A DNA stretch of 9,453 nt from Oscillospiraceae bacterium (lineage in GTDB: Bacteria > Bacillota > Clostridia > Oscillospirales > UBA929), in NCBI GenBank assembly GCA_031271325.1, contig JAISVY010000049.1:1-9453 (forward strand). The letters run 5' to 3'. Below are positions 7,701 to 9,453 of the stretch, piece by piece. The stretch's first letter is position 1; the number at the start of each line of letters is the position of its first letter. A program made the translations under genes and the position numbers. The notes beneath the pieces are model-generated. The model saw nothing but the letters and a program-made list of their open reading frames with translations. It was not told the origin of the DNA and made no database searches.

Positions 7701-8264
7701 CACGCCGATCGGAGTGCCGTCATGGTCAAAGACCTGACGCGCGTATGAGATCGATTCGACCCCCAGCACCATATCGTTATAGGGCATCGTATGCCCTACT
7801 CTCCCGGCGGCTTCGACTCCGGAGATATACCACGGGCGTTCTTTGACATTGTAACCGGGCGGCAGAACCCAATGGCTCCGGGACAGGAGCCTGTTGCCGA
7901 ACACGTCAAACGCGCCGTAGAAACCCGTGACATACGGGAGGACCTCCGCGCCTTCGGTTCTGATATGGGTGTTCAACTCTTCAAAGTATCCCTGAACAAC
8001 CTCAAACGAGTCTCCGCGCAGCACCATGATGCGCGCGGTTTCCGCGACGGCGTCCAGAGCGGTTTCGCGTTCCCGCAGTTCCGCCGTGATGGTGTCCTGC
8101 GTGCTGTCCAGCGCGTCTTGGGCGTTGCGCGCGAGGCTCTCTCTCTCCATCCTCGCCACATAGAAGTAGCAGGATACGACCATCACGGCAAATGCCAGCA
8201 AGACATAGATCACCTGCGCCGAAAGCCGGCGCGGCACCCGCGGAACCAGTCGCTTCAAAGACAT
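4707..8264 (-). CDS. Hybrid sensor histidine kinase: dCache, two PAS-like domains, HisKA, HATPase_c, receiver and Hpt
   Basis: 1185 residues from the ATG at 8264. Order: membrane span (18-37); extracellular double-Cache domain to ~295, with RPWY (143-146) and YNDMVLG typical of dCache_1; second span (296-322); two related PAS-like domains (~325-443 and ~455-574); HisKA with SHEMRTP (H603); HATPase_c with N717/N721, DTGIG (754-758) and GTGLGM (784-789); receiver (~861-977) with D867/D868, phospho-acceptor D912, T940 and K962; Hpt (~1002-1100) with VHAMKS (H1047); then a ~75-residue helical tail. All phosphotransfer residues are present, so it can run a His-Asp-His relay internally and pass phosphate to a further receiver. 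Start choice: a GTG at 8273 overlaps the upstream stop as GTGA but has no ribosome binding site, while the ATG at 8264 is 8 bases from GGAG; three residues differ. It is second in an operon after the REC/HD-GYP gene, its likely partner. The ligand is unknown; Cache domains commonly bind amino acids or carboxylates. Confidence 0.94.
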   Translation of the reverse strand: MSLKRLVPRVPRRLSAQVIYVLLAFAVMVVSCYFYVARMERESLARNAQDALDSTQDTITAELRERETALDAVAETARIMVLRGDSFEVVQGYFEELNTHIRTEGAEVLPYVTGFYGAFDVFGNRLLSRSHWVLPPGYNVKERPWYISGVEAAGRVGHTMPYNDMVLGVESISYARQVFDHDGTPIGVVCLNVEPVRARSYAVDLHLAEGGYGTLLNQNMDIIAHPNPDFYNHSVREVNSAMLPLTDELRRTGSVYEREFVNYQGVVCIAFFERIDIGWYVGVITPKDAYYGSTRSLLVFLIGVGGILALLLSAVLLRMIALKARADERSRIMFEVLPLSTCLIDQDGYAADCNQETLDLFGLQKKEDYLLHFYRFSPEKQPDGRLSRKLATEYIENAFAQDRLHFEWMHQNAAGDLIPCEVTLIKVELDGAPFLSGYVRDMREQKAAAEKLREADERTQIMLDATPLCCCLIDSSMRIVDCNEEAIKLFELSSKKEFIDHFGGLAPEIQPGGANSQEEIFKNVAHAFERGYFRTEFLHQTLGGELIPTEIVLVRVKSRDEYIVAGYIRDLRQLKAMVREMQRIEIAEESNKAKGKFVAAMSHEMRTPLNAILGITEMQLMDETLPYRAQEAFSWVYNSGHTLLHIINDILNLSKIEAGKMELLPVKYETASLINDSAQLNLMLRGSKPIEFRLKIAEDIPCVMLGDELRIKQILSNLLSNAFKYTEKGFVTLSVCAETEEERLDVVMIIRVTDTGIGMTKEQTETIFDAYSRFTTEHTRHSEGTGLGMNITQNLVHMMKGSIEVESEPGKGTTFTVRLPQIRVGFDTLGHETVRSLQQFRIDPSAKLQKNQFKREYMPYGRVLIVDDVESNTYVARGLMAPYGLSIETAQSGAETIQKIEEGRVYDIVFMDQMMPKMDGVETTKRLRAAGYTRPVVALTANAVTGQLAFFMENGFDGFISKPINTRQLNDVLNKMIRDKYPREVVEAARNQKRDIDEQLKPAGIDPELARIFIRDACKAAAILNKLHTKNDPFSDEDINTYIINVHAMKSALASIGQQSLSDFALRLEESVRGRDLSVISTETPLFTQKLLALTDELTEKYEIRSESGAAVAENTALLRKKLAAIAKACAVYNKRPAKDALAELRRYSWTDATNELLDAIAEHLLHSSFEDAGIMAEDAIERLS

Positions 8265-8279
8265 GAATCTCACTCCACC
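8265..8279 (-). promoter_or_regulatory. Ribosome binding site deciding the start of the dCache kinase
   Basis: Read on the - strand this is GGTGGAGTGAGATTC, immediately before the ATG at 8264. GGAGTGA is a good Shine-Dalgarno match at normal spacing for that ATG. It contains both the GTG alternative start (8273-8271) and the TGA stop (8272-8270) of the preceding gene, so termination and re-initiation happen in the same few bases. Confidence 0.7.
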
Positions 8280-9283
8280 GCTTTGAATTGATTGCGCGCG
8301 TTGAAAAACACCTCGGCGATATGCGGGTCAAAATGAGTGCCCGCGTCCTTCATGATGATGTCTACCGATTCTTCGTGGCTGAAGGGCTTTTTGTAGGGGC
8401 GTTCGGAGACGAGCGCGTCGTAAACGTCGGCGACCGCCATGATGCGCCCCTGCAGCGGGATGTCCTCCCCCGCGAGTCTGTAAGGGTAGCCGCTGCCGTT
8501 CCATTTCTCGTGGTGATAACCCGCGAATTTCCTCGCCTGACGCAGAAACAGCTCGTCGCCCGTGCGCATCGAAATTTGGTCGATGATGTGTTCGCCTTCG
8601 CTGGTATGCGTCTTGATGATGTCAAATTCTTCGCTTGTCAGTTTGCCGGGTTTGTTGAGTATCATGTCGGTAATGCGAATCTTCCCCACATCGTGCAGGC
8701 GGGATGAAGAGATCACCGTTTCGAGATCCCAACCGCGGATGTCGCCGTCATAAACCTTGTGCTCCAGCATCTCGTTGAGGAGAATGCGTATGTAGGTGGC
8801 CGTGCGTTCGATATGTCCGCCTGTCGTCACATCCCGGTCTTCCACCAGATCGGCTAAAACCGAAATAATCCCGTTTTTTAATCGCCAGAGCTGGGCGGTG
8901 CGCTCGCGCACCTTCTCGTCCGTGCTCAGGTGCGCCTTGACGCGGTTGACCAAGATGGGCGGCGAGAAGGGTTTGGTGATAAAGTCGATCGCGCCCAGCT
9001 CAAACCCCAGCGCCTCCGCGGTTTCGTCGCTGCGCCCCGTGACGAAGATAACGGGAATGCCGGCGTAAATATCGTGGGCTTTTAGCAGACGCATGGTTTC
9101 AAACCCGTTCTGATCGGGCATTTCGATGTCCAGTAGAATCAAATCGGGCAGCATCTTCTCCATGAGCGAAAACATTTTCGCGGCCGAGGGAAGGGTCATT
9201 ACCTTGAAATGCGCCTCCAGCGCCTCCTCACCCTGCGACAGGCTGATATCGCTGTCGTCTACCAAAAAAATCGTTTTAGCCAT
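8270..9283 (-). CDS. Response regulator with receiver and HD-GYP cyclic-di-GMP phosphodiesterase domains (RpfG-like)
   Basis: A cytoplasmic 337-residue two-component output protein. Receiver (1 to ~120): acidic pair D9/D10 in FLVDDSD, phospho-acceptor D52 in LLDIEMPD, T82, K104 in FITKPFSP. A helical linker (~121-137) leads to the HD-GYP domain (~138-330) with GGHIER (H157), the HD pair in LHDVGK (H197/D198, K201), KTHTSEG (H226), YHHEKWNGSGYP (H257, H258, GYP at 265-267) and VADVYDAL (D286). These are the metal ligands and signature expected of an active enzyme hydrolysing cyclic-di-GMP. Phosphorylation probably gates activity. The start at 9283 is chosen because AGAGG lies 7 bases upstream and the receiver begins at once (MAKTIFLVDD); a 50-residue upstream extension to 9433 is open but has no homology-like features. 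It leads the operon; its stop is embedded in the next gene's start region, so the dCache/Hpt kinase is the natural phosphodonor. Confidence 0.95.
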   Translation of the reverse strand: MAKTIFLVDDSDISLSQGEEALEAHFKVMTLPSAAKMFSLMEKMLPDLILLDIEMPDQNGFETMRLLKAHDIYAGIPVIFVTGRSDETAEALGFELGAIDFITKPFSPPILVNRVKAHLSTDEKVRERTAQLWRLKNGIISVLADLVEDRDVTTGGHIERTATYIRILLNEMLEHKVYDGDIRGWDLETVISSSRLHDVGKIRITDMILNKPGKLTSEEFDIIKTHTSEGEHIIDQISMRTGDELFLRQARKFAGYHHEKWNGSGYPYRLAGEDIPLQGRIMAVADVYDALVSERPYKKPFSHEESVDIIMKDAGTHFDPHIAEVFFNARNQFKAVE

Positions 9284-9453
9284 TTCCGCACCTCTTTCCG
9301 TCAGATTCCCCGGATAAACGCGGTAAATATTTCTGGGCATGTTGAAAATTGCCCGCTCCGGCTTTACCGCTTCGCGGCTGTCAAGCGAGCAAGCTCGCTC
9401 TTCGCCGCAGGCGCTTTTGCGATGCCGCGCCATAGGCGCTCACGTCTACGACG
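9284..9453. promoter_or_regulatory. Upstream region of the HD-GYP/kinase operon, with a run of four short palindromes
   Basis: It contains, in + coordinates, four GC-rich inverted repeats with tiny loops: CCGC/GCGG (9367-9377), AGCGAGC/GCTCGCT (9384-9399), CGCC/GGCG (9403-9413) and GCGCC/GGCGC (9427-9439). On the - strand a perfect -35 hexamer TTGACA occurs at 9384-9379, but no acceptable -10 lies 16-18 bases after it, so I do not call a promoter. The ribosome binding site for the HD-GYP gene (AGAGG, 9295-9291) is clear. An open frame continues through the region on the - strand but looks non-coding. The spacing suggests a leader of up to ~100 bases. Confidence 0.5.

Noticed and set aside
9362..9384. 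TTGACA (9384-9379, - strand) as the -35 of a promoter for the HD-GYP operon
   Set aside because: The hexamer at 17 bp spacing is CCGGAG, and the nearest A/T-rich candidate (GGTAAA) gives a spacer of only about 11 bp.
9284..9433. 50-residue N-terminal extension of the HD-GYP response regulator (Met at 9433)
   Set aside because: No ribosome binding site is evident for it, it runs through GC-rich palindromes, and the receiver domain starts exactly at the ATG at 9283, which has a good ribosome binding site.

Overview
The window looks like part of a chromosome from a fairly GC-rich, anaerobic Firmicute, most likely a Clostridia/Oscillospirales-type gut or sediment bacterium. This is inferred from the strong AGGAGG-type ribosome binding sites, a clean intrinsic terminator, and a style of multidomain hybrid sensor kinase (repeated 'DCN...QP-G...RD-R' PAS domains, REC and Hpt tails) that I associate with that group. 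The assignment is tentative: there is no rRNA or single-copy marker here.

Layout. Bases 1-294 hold the 3' end of an unrecognised, probably extracytoplasmic protein on the + strand, closed by a textbook terminator (312-353). Bases 354-739 are non-coding. They contain a 7-bp-period tandem repeat, a small hairpin, imperfect terminal inverted repeats that may bound a ~120-bp miniature element, and a sigma-A-type promoter (679-707). That promoter drives a two-gene + strand operon: a GT4 glycosyltransferase (740-1930) and, 6 bp later, a hybrid histidine kinase with two periplasmic Venus-flytrap domains (1937-4726). On the - strand, coming the other way, lies a second two-gene operon: a REC/HD-GYP cyclic-di-GMP phosphodiesterase (9283-8270) and a large dCache/PAS/PAS/HisKA/HATPase/REC/Hpt hybrid kinase (8264-4707). 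The two operons meet tail to tail and their last codons overlap by 20 bp, leaving no room for an intergenic terminator. Bases 9284-9453 are the upstream region of the - strand operon and contain four consecutive short GC-rich palindromes.

How the genes may work together (inference). Both hybrid kinases sense outside the membrane, one with amino-acid-type binding-protein domains and the other with a double Cache domain. The first has no Hpt domain and the second does, so the Hpt of the second could serve both receivers. The only stand-alone output in view is the HD-GYP response regulator, co-transcribed with the Hpt-containing kinase, so the plain reading is a nutrient/small-molecule sensing phosphorelay that lowers cyclic-di-GMP. 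The glycosyltransferase, translationally coupled to the first kinase, hints at a cell-surface glycan or glycolipid connection. All five complete or partial reading frames appear undamaged. I see no tRNA, rRNA, CRISPR array, transposase or phage gene.
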